64,000 nt of DNA. Source: Amycolatopsis palatopharyngis. Lineage in GTDB: Bacteria; Actinomycetota; Actinomycetes; Mycobacteriales; Pseudonocardiaceae. Positions 1 to 7,729 of this stretch are shown here, one piece after another. Position 1 is the stretch's first letter. Every line of letters begins with the position of its first letter. A program made the translations under genes and the position numbers. The stretch covers positions 1-64,000 of the forward strand of contig NZ_PQHZ01000036.1 of the NCBI RefSeq assembly GCF_003385185.1, read 5' to 3'. The notes beneath the pieces are model-generated. The model was not told the origin of the DNA, did not search any database, and saw only the letters and a program-made list of their open reading frames with translations.

Positions 1-46
1 AGTTGCCATGTCGATCTGCCGGTGTCGTCCACGTCCTCGATGTTAT

Positions 47-62
47 TCGAACGCAAGTTCGA
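47..62. promoter_or_regulatory. Candidate LexA (SOS) box
   Basis: The sequence TCGAAC-GCAA-GTTCGA is a perfect 6-bp inverted repeat with a 4-nt spacer. It matches the actinobacterial/Gram-positive LexA box pattern CGAAC-N4-GTTCG as I know it. It lies downstream of the HTH gene at 175-459, so it probably controls a leftward gene outside the window; a minus-strand ATG at position 10 is a possible start. Which gene is regulated cannot be seen. Confidence 0.55.
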
Positions 63-174
63 GATCGAGGTAATACAGAGGGACACAGAACCGTCCCCGC
101 GAAGCCCGGAAAACCACCACAAACGGGTGAGGCCGCCCCAGCCATTCAGGACCGGCAGTCCTCCGGGCGGTGGT

Positions 175-459
175 TCAGGAAACGGCTCGGACTCGGGTCT
201 CTGCCGGCTTGCGCACAGCGCTGTCCACAGCCGCCCGCAGGTTGTCCAGAGGCAGGTCCACAGCCTCGGCCACCGCGGCCACCGTGAAGAAGGCCGGGGT
301 GGGGATGCGCCCGGTCTCGATCTTGCGCAGCGTCTCCACCGAGATGCCCGCCTGCGCGGCGACGTCCACCATGCTGCGCTCACCACGGGCCTGACGCAGG
401 ACGGCGCCCAGCCGCTCACCACGGGCACGCTCGGCATCGGTCAGGGGGACTCGGACCAC
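175..459 (-). CDS. Small Xre-type helix-turn-helix regulator
   Basis: A protein of about 94 residues carrying one HTH_3/Xre DNA-binding domain: the stretch AAQAGISVETLRKIETGR has the usual turn and recognition helix, followed by a helix containing VAEAVDLPLDNL. No effector domain is present, so it is a minimal DNA-binding regulator of unknown target. The GTG at 459 is preferred because AGGA lies 8 nt upstream; an upstream GTG at 519 would add 20 low-complexity residues without a ribosome-binding site. It lies downstream of the secreted hydrolase on the same strand, separated by a strong hairpin, so it is probably transcribed separately. Confidence 0.75.
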   Translation of the reverse strand: MVRVPLTDAERARGERLGAVLRQARGERSMVDVAAQAGISVETLRKIETGRIPTPAFFTVAAVAEAVDLPLDNLRAAVDSAVRKPAETRVRAVS

Positions 460-512
460 GAAACCGATCCTACTGCCATCAAGCTCCTCCCCCGCCAGAA
501 AACCGCCGCCGC

Positions 513-554
513 CGTCCACAGCCTGTGGATAACTCTGTGCACAGGCTGTGGACG
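513..554 (-). terminator. Hairpin after the TAP-like hydrolase, containing a DnaA-box match
   Basis: A perfect 15-bp inverted repeat (CGTCCACAGCCTGTG at 513-527, its complement at 540-554) with a 12-nt loop lies just past the stop codon at 567. This suits a factor-independent terminator of the leftward hydrolase gene, though no U-tract follows. The loop edge contains TGTGGATAA, the complement of the classical DnaA box TTATCCACA. Confidence 0.55.
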
Positions 555-566
555 ACGGCGGTTCGG

Positions 567-2189
567 TCAGTCGCCGGAAGGTACCGGCAGCGGCATGCCT
601 GGGCAGCTGGAGTCCTCGGGAACGATCCCGTCCACCAGGTACTTCTCCACCACGTCGTCGGCGCAGGCGTTGCCGCCCGCGTAGATGCCGTGGTCACCCT
701 CGTCGGTGATCGTCAGCATCCGCGAGTTCTCGAATGCCCTGTGTGCGCGCTTTGCGCCTTCCAGCGGGGTGGCCGGATCGTGCACGGACTGGACGATGAG
801 CACCGGCGGCACGCCCTCGCCGTCGACCTCGGGCAGGTCGATCGGCTTCTTCTTCCAGAAGATGCACGGCTGGATCAGCCAGCCAGCCCCGAGTAGCGGC
901 AGGTCCTGGTCGATGAGCTGCTGCGACTGCCAGATCACGCTCGCCCGGTTGCCGCGCCAGTGGCCCTCGTTGCACGGGATCGTCCAGAAGCTCGCGTCGT
1001 AGGCATCGGATTCGTCCACCGGCACCATCAGCGGCATCGGGCCGAACACCTCCGGCTCGGCCGCCACCTTGACGCGAACCTCCTTCGCGGCCTCGGTCTT
1101 CTGCGCGGTCGAGGCATCCCCGGTCAGGGTTCGCAGGTTCACCAGATGCTCGGCAAGGCCGATGAAGGCCCGCTTGTTGTAGAGCGCCCCGGCGATCGTC
1201 GAGTCCAGCTCGTTCGGCCCGACCGTCTCCCCGTCGAGGTCGACCGGCTCGTCGGCCAGTGCCGCACGCAGGTCCTCGTAGGTCTGCCGCGCGGCCTCAC
1301 CAGTGGTGCCGAAGTGGTAGATCGAGTCGTACTTCGCCATCCACGGCAGGAAGTCCTGCCGCCACCGGCGCTCGAAGCCGAGCGGCTGCCAGTCGAACGA
1401 CTTCTGCCAGGTGGTGGTGAACTCGGTGGCCGAGTCCAGGACGAACCGGCCCGTCCGCTCCGGGAACGCGGTCGCATAGTGGGCGCCCATCCAGGTGCCC
1501 GCCGAGTATCCGACCCAGTTGATCTTCTCGCGCCCGAGCAGCACGCGCAGCAGGTCGATGTCGCGCACGGTCTGGTGGGTGTTGATCAGCGGGCCGAGCT
1601 CACCCGACTTCACCTGACAGGAACGCGCCGCGTACCGGGTCGCGTCGAGGATCAGGTTGAGGTTGCGCCGGTCCCGGTCCCTCGGGTCGAGCGAACTGCC
1701 CGTGCCGATCGCGCCGCCGCAGGTGATGTTCGTGCTCTTGCCCGTGCCGCGCGGGTCGAACCCGACGATGTCCTGCTGCGCCCGCAGCTTGTCCTGATTA
1801 CGCAGCCGAGCCGGGAAGATGCGCCCTGGTGCGCCCGGTCCCCCAGGGTTGGTGAGGACACTGGCCTTCGCCTCGCCGCCGGTCGCCTTGAGCCTGCTGA
1901 CCGCGATCGAGATGTCGACCCGCTCGCTCGTCCGGTTCCAGTCCCGTGGCGTGGTGAAGGTCGCACACTCGATGTCCTCGGCACCGGCTGGTGGCGCGCT
2001 CGGTAACTCGTCGGCGGTGCAGCCGTGCCAGTCCAGCACCTGGTCCGCGTAGCGGGCGGGGATGTTCGTGGAGTTCAGCGGCAGGGCCGCGTCCTCCGCG
2101 TCCGGGGTGACCGCCATGGCCGGCGTGACTCCGGCCAGGAGGCTGCCCGCCATCGCCGGGATGACCACGGCGAGGCGCAGTTTCTTCAT
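567..2189 (-). CDS. Secreted alpha/beta hydrolase, tripeptidyl-aminopeptidase (TAP) type
   Basis: A 540-residue exported serine hydrolase. A Sec signal peptide covers residues 1-26 (KK, hydrophobic core, AMA cleavage motif). The fold is recognisable from the oxyanion motif NPGGPG (114-119), the nucleophile elbow GYSAG with Ser229, and the C-terminal TAP-like domain with Asp471 (SVHDPATP) and His500 (DEGDHGIY). Relatives in Streptomyces cleave N-terminal tripeptides from secreted proteins, so an extracellular peptidase role is likely; the substrate is not visible. The ATG at 2189 has AAGGGG upstream. Monocistronic, and divergent from the DUF3311 gene. Confidence 0.88.
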   Translation of the reverse strand: MKKLRLAVVIPAMAGSLLAGVTPAMAVTPDAEDAALPLNSTNIPARYADQVLDWHGCTADELPSAPPAGAEDIECATFTTPRDWNRTSERVDISIAVSRLKATGGEAKASVLTNPGGPGAPGRIFPARLRNQDKLRAQQDIVGFDPRGTGKSTNITCGGAIGTGSSLDPRDRDRRNLNLILDATRYAARSCQVKSGELGPLINTHQTVRDIDLLRVLLGREKINWVGYSAGTWMGAHYATAFPERTGRFVLDSATEFTTTWQKSFDWQPLGFERRWRQDFLPWMAKYDSIYHFGTTGEAARQTYEDLRAALADEPVDLDGETVGPNELDSTIAGALYNKRAFIGLAEHLVNLRTLTGDASTAQKTEAAKEVRVKVAAEPEVFGPMPLMVPVDESDAYDASFWTIPCNEGHWRGNRASVIWQSQQLIDQDLPLLGAGWLIQPCIFWKKKPIDLPEVDGEGVPPVLIVQSVHDPATPLEGAKRAHRAFENSRMLTITDEGDHGIYAGGNACADDVVEKYLVDGIVPEDSSCPGMPLPVPSGD

Positions 2190-2378
2190 CTAGGTGCCCC
2201 TTGTATTCGATTCGTCCTCGGTGTCGCGAAAGTCCACTTCAACCCCGACCAGCGACGGTTATTGATATCCGGCGGACCCGCTACGAGCAACCGTCCGATG
2301 GTCTGGACGTGACTAGAGCGGCTCGAGCACTTAGGGTCAACGCGCTTTGATCCGCGCACGAGCGCTCAGAGAGGCCAC

Positions 2379-2660
2379 ATGTCACCCGAGAAAACCGGCG
2401 GAAGGCCGAGCGGGCTGCAGTTCAGTCCCTGGAACCTCCTGCTGATCATCCCGTTCCTGATCCTGCTCACGCCGCTCTACAACCGACCGGGACCCGTTCT
2501 GTTCGGCATGCCGTTCTTCTACTGGTCGCAGTTTCTCGGCATCGCCGTCGGCGTGATCTGCACGGTGACGGTCTACCGCATGACCCGGAAGCAGCCGGCC
2601 GTCCCGGCTCGGACCGAGCCGAAGGATGTCGACGACCTGGATGAGGGGAGTGCCGGCTGA
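2379..2660 (+). CDS. DUF3311 small membrane protein, symporter partner
   Basis: A 93-residue protein with two hydrophobic segments (about 20-35 and 48-65), the DUF3311 layout. Such proteins are commonly encoded directly before a sodium:solute symporter and are thought to be a small accessory subunit; the function is inferred. The stop overlaps the symporter start in a TGATG junction at 2658-2662, implying translational coupling. The C-terminal tail is charged and cytoplasmic-looking. Confidence 0.8.
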   Translation: MSPEKTGGRPSGLQFSPWNLLLIIPFLILLTPLYNRPGPVLFGMPFFYWSQFLGIAVGVICTVTVYRMTRKQPAVPARTEPKDVDDLDEGSAG

Positions 2661-4294
2661 TGCAGTGGGTGGAACTGATCGTTTTCGGGGCACTGTTCCT
2701 GCTGGTCACCGTGCTCGGGTTCGTCGCGTCGCGCTGGCGGGCGGCGGCAAACCTCGACCACCTGGACGAATGGGGTCTTGGCGGGCGCAAGTTCGGCTCG
2801 TGGATCACCTGGTTTTTGATCGGCGGTGACCTCTACACGGCCTACACCTTCGTCGCGGTGCCCGCGTTGCTGTTCGGCGCGGGCGCGATGGGCTTCTTCG
2901 CGCTGCCCTACACCGTGATCGCCTACCCGTTGGTTTTCCTGCCGCTGCTGCGGCTCTGGTCGGTTTCCCGGGCCCGTGGTTACGTCACACCGGCCGACTT
3001 CGTCCGCGGCCGCTACGGCTCCTCGATCCTGGCGCTGCTGGTGGCGGTCACCGGCATCGTCGCGACGATGCCCTACATCGCGCTGCAGCTGGTCGGCCTC
3101 GAAGCGGTGTTGCGCTCGATGGGCTTCAACGGTGCGGGCTTCCTCGGCCACCTGCCGCTGTTGATCGCGTTCGTGGTGCTGGCGCTCTACACCTACCAAT
3201 CGGGCCTGCGCGCTCCCGCGCTGATCGCGTTCGTCAAGGACATCCTCATCTACGTCGTGATCCTGGTCGCGGTGATCTACCTGCCCGCGAAGCTCGGTGG
3301 CTGGGGCGAGATCTTCGGCGCGGCCGAGGCGAAGTTCGAGGCCACACCATCGCCGAACGACGGTGTGCTGCTCGGCGGGAACAACCAGCTGCAGTACGCG
3401 ACGCTGGCGTTCGGTTCGGCACTCGCGTTGTTCCTCTACCCGCATGCCGCCACCGGAGTGCTCGCCTCCCGTGGCCGGGACGTGCTCAAACGCAACATGT
3501 CGGCGTTGCCCGCGTACTCGGTGGTACTCGGATTCCTCGCGCTGCTCGGCTTCATCGCGATCGCGGCGGGCACGAAACCGATCACCAACAACGCCACGGG
3601 CCGCCCGGACGGCAATACGATCGTGCCGCAGCTGTTCAGCGACATGTTCCCTTCGTGGTTCACCGGGATCGCCTACGCGGCGATCGGAATCGGCGCACTG
3701 GTCCCGGCCGCGATCATGTCCATCGCGGCGGCGAATCTGTGGACGCGAAATGTCTACAAGGAGTTCATCCGCAAGGGGGCGACGCCGAAGCAGGAGGCCA
3801 AGCAGGCGAAGCTCGCCTCGCTGATCGTGAAGTTCGGCGCCGTGCTGTTCATCGTCGGGATCGACCCGCAGTACGCGATCGACCTGCAACTCATCGGTGG
3901 TGTGATCATCCTGCAGACGCTGCCCGCGGTCGCCATCGCGCTCTACACCCGCTGGCTGCACCGGTGGGGCCTGGTCGCGGGCTGGTTCGTCGGCCTCGGC
4001 TGGGGACTGGTTCTGCTCTACAGCATCCCCAACCCGGCGGCGGGCAAGGAGCACTTCGGTGGCTCCGCGCTCGCGCTGGACAAGCTGAACCTGTTCGGCT
4101 GGCAGCCGTTCGCGGGATCACAGGTGCAGATCTACGTCGGCATCGTGGCGCTGGTGGCGAACCTGCTGGTGGCCGTGGTGGTGACGGTGATCGCCCGGCG
4201 GTTGAAGATCTTCAACGGGACCGACACGACCAACGGGCCCGACTACCACGTGGACGAGCACGACGAAAACCTACGACCGATCGGCGCGCACTGA
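2660..4294 (+). CDS. Sodium:solute symporter (SSS family), MctP-like
   Basis: A 544-residue polytopic inner-membrane protein with about 13 hydrophobic segments and the SSS fold. The N-terminal GLGGRKFGSWITWFLIGGDL region and the helix with PAAIMSIAAANLWTRN resemble the substrate/Na+ site region of acetate and monocarboxylate permeases. Pairing with DUF3311 is typical of monocarboxylate permeases such as MctP, so a short-chain carboxylate is the likely substrate. Translation is coupled to the upstream gene. The C-terminal tail is hydrophilic and ends close to a large palindrome that may end the transcript. Confidence 0.85.
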   Translation: MQWVELIVFGALFLLVTVLGFVASRWRAAANLDHLDEWGLGGRKFGSWITWFLIGGDLYTAYTFVAVPALLFGAGAMGFFALPYTVIAYPLVFLPLLRLWSVSRARGYVTPADFVRGRYGSSILALLVAVTGIVATMPYIALQLVGLEAVLRSMGFNGAGFLGHLPLLIAFVVLALYTYQSGLRAPALIAFVKDILIYVVILVAVIYLPAKLGGWGEIFGAAEAKFEATPSPNDGVLLGGNNQLQYATLAFGSALALFLYPHAATGVLASRGRDVLKRNMSALPAYSVVLGFLALLGFIAIAAGTKPITNNATGRPDGNTIVPQLFSDMFPSWFTGIAYAAIGIGALVPAAIMSIAAANLWTRNVYKEFIRKGATPKQEAKQAKLASLIVKFGAVLFIVGIDPQYAIDLQLIGGVIILQTLPAVAIALYTRWLHRWGLVAGWFVGLGWGLVLLYSIPNPAAGKEHFGGSALALDKLNLFGWQPFAGSQVQIYVGIVALVANLLVAVVVTVIARRLKIFNGTDTTNGPDYHVDEHDENLRPIGAH

Positions 4295-4313
4295 GCGACG
4301 CGCATCGAGCGAC

Positions 4314-4355
4314 GCCCTGCCGTCGCACTTTCCCGGGAAAGTGCGACGGCAGGGC
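4314..4355. repeat. Intergenic palindrome, copy 1 (42 bp, perfect)
   Basis: A perfect 42-bp palindrome centred on CCCGGG. Its core half-site TCGCACTTTCCC recurs at 16273-16298, 26792-26815 and 26848-26871. This copy is extended by GCCCTGCCG arms. It sits 20 nt after the symporter stop and 17 nt before the AhpD-like gene, so it could form a very stable RNA hairpin or a protein-binding site. Confidence 0.9.
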
Positions 4356-4371
4356 AAGTAGCGTGACACCC

Positions 4372-4938
4372 ATGGCCGACAAGGTGAGCAGATTCGGGAC
4401 CGTCGAACCGGAGGAACTGCCCGAGGACCTGCGTGAGCGGGTCGGTGCGATCGCGGAGAAGTCCGGCTTCGTGCCGAACATCTTCCGGGCGCTGGGGCAT
4501 CGGCCCGCGGAGCTGCGGGCGTTCCTGGACTATCACGATGCGCTGATGGACAGCTCCGATGGGCTCAGCAAAGCCGAGCGGGAGCTCGTGGTGGTCGCCA
4601 CCTCCGGTGCGAATCACTGCAGCTATTGCGTTGTCGCACACGGCGCGATCCTGCGGATCAGGGCCAAGGACCCGGAGCTGGCCGACCAGGTTTCCAGCAA
4701 TCCGTGGCAGGTTGAGCTGGACGCGCGGGGGCGCGCGATAGTGGACCTCGCGCTCGCTCTCGCGCAAGACTCGGCGCGGTTCGGCGACGAGCACGTGGCC
4801 GCCGCACGAGCGGCCGGGCTGAGCGAGGACGAGATCTGGGACGTCGGTGCCATCACCGCGCTGTTCGCGATGTCGAACCGGCTCGCTCACCTCACGGCGC
4901 TGCGGCCGAATCCGGAGTTCTACGGCATGGGTCGCTGA
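4372..4938 (+). CDS. AhpD-like / carboxymuconolactone decarboxylase family protein (peroxidase-related)
   Basis: A 188-residue all-helical protein with the AhpD signature HCSYCVVAHG (the CxxC pair and downstream His of the thiol redox centre). The N-terminal region (PEELPEDLRERVGAIAEKSGFVPN) is typical of the peroxidase-related subgroup. It probably reduces peroxides or a protein disulfide; the partner is unknown. The start at 4372 follows palindrome copy 1 and has no strong Shine-Dalgarno sequence. Its 3' end overlaps the convergent MarR-GNAT gene by 19 nt. Confidence 0.85.
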   Translation: MADKVSRFGTVEPEELPEDLRERVGAIAEKSGFVPNIFRALGHRPAELRAFLDYHDALMDSSDGLSKAERELVVVATSGANHCSYCVVAHGAILRIRAKDPELADQVSSNPWQVELDARGRAIVDLALALAQDSARFGDEHVAAARAAGLSEDEIWDVGAITALFAMSNRLAHLTALRPNPEFYGMGR

Positions 4939-5867
4939 TCGAGGTCGAGTCGCCACGTCTGCCCGACGACGTCCTGTCCGAACCGCCGCTCGGACCGTTC
5001 GCTGATCAGCTCGAAGCCTGCCTGCTCGTAGATCCGGCGAGCGGCGACGAGCACGTCGATCGTCCACAGCTGTAGCCGGCTGTAGCCGTTCGCGCGGGCG
5101 AACGCGACGCACTCGGCCACCAGCCTCCTGCCGACGCCGTGCCCCCGTGCGCTGGGTTCGACGAGCAGCAGCCGCAGCAGCGCCACACCCGGATCGGCGT
5201 CCGGCATGCAGAACACGCTGCCCACCGGTTCGCCGTCGAGTTCCGCTATCCACCCCGCCTGCTTTCGCGGCTCGCGTGCGTCGGCGAACTCGGCGGCCAC
5301 GCCCGCGACGAGTCCCTCGAATGTCGAGTCGAGGCCGTACTCGGCCGCATAGCGGACGCCGTGGCGATGCACGACCCAACCGAGGTCACCCGCCCGCGGC
5401 GGGCGAAGTACGAGCTGGGGCCGGCTTTTCCGCTCACCGACGAGACCAGTGATCGTCCCCATCGCACCGAGAAGCTTGTCCTGCTCCTCCTCGGTCAGCC
5501 GGTTCAGCAGCGCACCCACCTGCGTGACCGTGCGCTCCTCGAGTGCGTGCTGCGCCTGGCTGCCTTCGTCGGTGAGGTGGACGACCTGGCGCCGGGCATC
5601 GTCGGCCGAGCGCTGCCTGACCACCAGGCCCCTTCGCTCGAGCTTGCCGAGCAGCCTGCTGGCGAATCCAGCGTCGAGATCGAGTTCCTTGCGCAGGTCG
5701 GTGACCTCGCTGAGGTCGCGCTGAGCCAGTTCGAACAGCACCCTGGCTTCGCTGAGGCTGAAGGACGTACCGACCAGTCCTTCGCCGAGCACGCCGATGA
5801 TCCTGGTGTAGAGCCGGTTGAACGCGCGGACCTCGGCGACCCGCCGAGTGACCGACATAGCGTTCAT
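4920..5867 (-). CDS. MarR-GNAT fusion: winged-helix regulator with N-acetyltransferase domain
   Basis: A 315-residue fusion. Residues about 1-147 are a MarR winged helix (FSLSEARVLFELAQR, then the DAGFASRLLGKLERRGLV recognition region). Residues about 152-312 are a GNAT domain with the acetyl-CoA loop RGHGVGRRL (241-249). Such two-domain proteins occur across bacteria; the acetylated substrate is unknown and may act as the sensing ligand. The ATG at 5867 has GAGG 6 nt upstream; a second ATG at 5858 is possible. A 14-bp inverted repeat directly abuts the start and covers the ribosome-binding site, suggesting autoregulation. Confidence 0.87.
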   Translation of the reverse strand: MNAMSVTRRVAEVRAFNRLYTRIIGVLGEGLVGTSFSLSEARVLFELAQRDLSEVTDLRKELDLDAGFASRLLGKLERRGLVVRQRSADDARRQVVHLTDEGSQAQHALEERTVTQVGALLNRLTEEEQDKLLGAMGTITGLVGERKSRPQLVLRPPRAGDLGWVVHRHGVRYAAEYGLDSTFEGLVAGVAAEFADAREPRKQAGWIAELDGEPVGSVFCMPDADPGVALLRLLLVEPSARGHGVGRRLVAECVAFARANGYSRLQLWTIDVLVAARRIYEQAGFELISERSERRFGQDVVGQTWRLDLDQRPMP

Positions 5868-5900
5868 TGACTACCTCAACTTATTCGTTGACGGAGTCAA
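5867..5900 (-). promoter_or_regulatory. Candidate MarR operator over the MarR-GNAT start
   Basis: On the minus strand TTGACTCCGTCAAC (5900-5887) is followed, after 6 nt, by GTTGAGGTAGTCAA (5880-5867), which matches its reverse complement at 12 of 14 positions. Each half is itself a near-palindrome of the TTGAC-N3-GTCAA type. The element overlaps the ribosome-binding site and reaches the start codon, so binding could block both transcription and translation. Confidence 0.55.
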
Positions 5901-5918
5901 GTATAGGGCAATTGGAAA

Positions 5919-5961
5919 CCCCGTGATGCTGCCAGGTCGGGGGTCCGCCAGCATCACGGGG
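5919..5961 (-). terminator. Hairpin, 13-bp perfect stem
   Basis: CCCCGTGATGCTG (5919-5931) pairs perfectly with CAGCATCACGGGG (5949-5961) around a 17-nt loop. It lies between the small gene at 6073-6222 and the MarR-GNAT promoter, both read leftward, and likely ends the upstream transcript in tandem with the next hairpin. Confidence 0.55.
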
Positions 5962-5966
5962 TCGTA

Positions 5967-6002
5967 GGGTGTATCGGCACCACTTCCGGTGGCGTTACAC
6001 CC
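5967..6002 (-). terminator. Second hairpin downstream of the small Arg-rich gene
   Basis: A 15-bp stem with two mismatches (GGGTGTATCGGCACC against GGTGGCGTTACACCC) and a 6-nt loop, about 70 nt past the stop at 6073. No U-tract. With the adjacent 13-bp hairpin it forms a tandem terminator-like arrangement. Confidence 0.5.
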
Positions 6003-6072
6003 TGGCTCAATTGTGTCCTACGTCACTCGTTCGAGTGAGTATCGGACGCTCGATCGTAACTTTCGGTCGCAG

Positions 6073-6222
6073 TCAGCGCATGTGCGTATGACGCGCCTGT
6101 GCGATGGCGAGCAGCTCCTGGCGCACGGTGGCGGAGGAGGCGGTGTCGATCGCGCGGCTTAGGGCCCTGCGGGTGCGGGCCTCGGCGCGGCGGGCACGGA
6201 GTTTGGCGGCGATGTTGCTCAT
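6073..6222 (-). CDS. Small Arg/Ala-rich protein (about 49 aa), hypothetical
   Basis: A short basic helical protein beginning MSNIAAKLRARRAEARTRRA and ending AIAQARHTHMR. Short proteins of this style are common in actinobacteria but I cannot assign a function. The ATG at 6222 is preferred; GAGGGG ends 12 nt upstream, which is long, while an ATG at 6234 directly abuts it. A longer in-frame reading to 6333 has an unconvincing N-terminus. A perfect palindrome at 6383-6400 lies in the upstream region and tandem hairpins follow the gene. Confidence 0.6.
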   Translation of the reverse strand: MSNIAAKLRARRAEARTRRALSRAIDTASSATVRQELLAIAQARHTHMR

Positions 6223-6382
6223 TGGTGTCTGCATCCCCTCGGCAGTCTTGAAGGTCTTCGTGGCTTGAGGACCTGATAGCTCAAGTATGCGCCTTTTTTC
6301 ACAAAGTCTCCACCGAATATCCGGTGACCTCACACACTTGCCGATGATTCGTCGGCAGATCGGCCATAGTCCCGGTCATACT

Positions 6383-6400
6383 TCGTGACACCTGTCACGA
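6383..6400. promoter_or_regulatory. Palindromic operator-like site TCGTGACA-N2-TGTCACGA
   Basis: A perfect 8-bp inverted repeat with a 2-nt centre, in the space between the AAA ATPase stop (6433) and the small gene (start 6222). Its size and symmetry suit a dimeric repressor of GntR or similar type; the binding protein is unknown. Confidence 0.5.
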
Positions 6401-6432
6401 TTAGGTAACGCCGACGATTCGGAGGATGCTGC

Positions 6433-7632
6433 TCAGTCGACTCCACGGCCGAGTAGGTAGTTGCCGAAGTGCGGCACCGTGAACGCGATGTGGCCGCGCT
6501 CGGCGGAGTACACGAGCCCCTTCTTCATCAGGCTGTCCCTGGCGGGCGACAGCGAGGAGGGCTTGCGTCCGAGGTAGACCGCGACGTCGGAGGTGCCAGC
6601 ACTCTCGTCCCGTCCCTGGGTCAGCTCCGCCATGGCCAGCAGATACTCGCGCTCGGCCGGGGTCGCCCGTTCGTACCGTGAGCCGAAGAAACCGACCGCC
6701 AGCTCGGACTCGGCTTCCGGCGCGGCGACCCGCACGTCCTCAACGGTGATCGGATCCGCGGGGGCCGCGTCCCAAGCGGCTTTTCCGTACGCCTGGATGA
6801 AGTACGGGTACCCGCCGGATGAGTCGAACAGCGCATCCAGGGCGTCCGGGGTGATCCCCGCTTCCTCTCGTTCTATCGGGGCGAGTACCGCGCGATCCGC
6901 TTCGTGCCGGTCGAGCCGGTCGATCCTGGTGTACCGGAACAGTCGCTCGGAATAGGACTTGGAGGCGGACAGTACGGCGGGCACGTGCGGCAGACCCGCG
7001 CCGACCACGACAAGTGGCGCGCCCGACTGGGACAGCTCATGGCAGGCCGCGCACAACGCCGAGACGTCGTCCGGCGCGAGGTCTTGGATCTCGTCGATCA
7101 GCAACGCCACCCCGGTACCGACGTCGGCGGCGAGTTCGGCGACGTCGGTGAACAACTCCACCAGGTCGATCTCGATGTCGCCGGAGTCGGCCCTGCCGGT
7201 CGCGGCGGGCACGTCGATACCCGGTTGCCACCGGTCACGCAGCTTGGCGTCGGCCTTGTTCGCCCTGAGTGCGAACGCCTTCAGCACCGCGAGCACATCG
7301 TCGACCCGGTCCGGCGCGCGGTGGCGTACCGCGAGATCCCGGATGGCGCGGTGCAGCGCCGCCGAAAGTGGCCTGCGTAGCTCGGCGTCCGGCCGCGCCT
7401 CGATCTTGCCCGCGCCCCACCCCCTGCGGCCCGCCATCGACCGTAGTTCGCCGAGGAGCACGGTCTTGCCCACTCCGCGCAGGCCCGTCAACACCAGACT
7501 GCGTTCCGGTCGTCCGCGCGCCACGCGCTCCAGTACGACCTCGAACGCCTTGAGTTCACGTTCGCGACCTGCAAGTTCGGGCGGGCGTTGCCCGGCGCCG
7601 GGGGCGAACGGGTTACGAACCGGATCCATCAT
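6433..7632 (-). CDS. AAA/STAND-like ATPase with DNA-binding-like C-terminus
   Basis: A 399-residue ATPase. Walker A is GLRGVGKT (50-57) and Walker B is LLIDEIQDL (177-185); a sensor-1-like region follows (VVVGAGLPHVP). The layout fits the AAA_16/Orc1-like group. The C-terminal part (TSDVAVYLGRKPSSLSPARD) resembles a winged helix as in archaeal Orc1/Cdc6 relatives. The role is unknown; such stand-alone ATPases have been linked to signalling, replication or mobile elements. No Shine-Dalgarno precedes the ATG pair at 7632/7629. No partner gene is evident. Confidence 0.75.
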   Translation of the reverse strand: MMDPVRNPFAPGAGQRPPELAGRERELKAFEVVLERVARGRPERSLVLTGLRGVGKTVLLGELRSMAGRRGWGAGKIEARPDAELRRPLSAALHRAIRDLAVRHRAPDRVDDVLAVLKAFALRANKADAKLRDRWQPGIDVPAATGRADSGDIEIDLVELFTDVAELAADVGTGVALLIDEIQDLAPDDVSALCAACHELSQSGAPLVVVGAGLPHVPAVLSASKSYSERLFRYTRIDRLDRHEADRAVLAPIEREEAGITPDALDALFDSSGGYPYFIQAYGKAAWDAAPADPITVEDVRVAAPEAESELAVGFFGSRYERATPAEREYLLAMAELTQGRDESAGTSDVAVYLGRKPSSLSPARDSLMKKGLVYSAERGHIAFTVPHFGNYLLGRGVD

Positions 7633-7729
7633 GTCAATGTATTGGGTTTTCTAGTGCGCACGCGATAGATGCCGAGAATTTCGTAGTCGGCAGCGGACAG
7701 GTCTGCAGCCCTGCCCGCCGATTCCGGCG

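Noticed and set aside
224..555. Replication origin suggested by DnaA-box-like sequences
   Set aside because: No dnaA, dnaN or gidB genes, no AT-rich region, and most hexamers lie in coding DNA.
2573..4054. A 493-codon open frame antisense to the symporter
   Set aside because: Arg/Asp/Gln-rich, no fold or motif, and lies opposite a clear transporter; typical third-position GC shadow.
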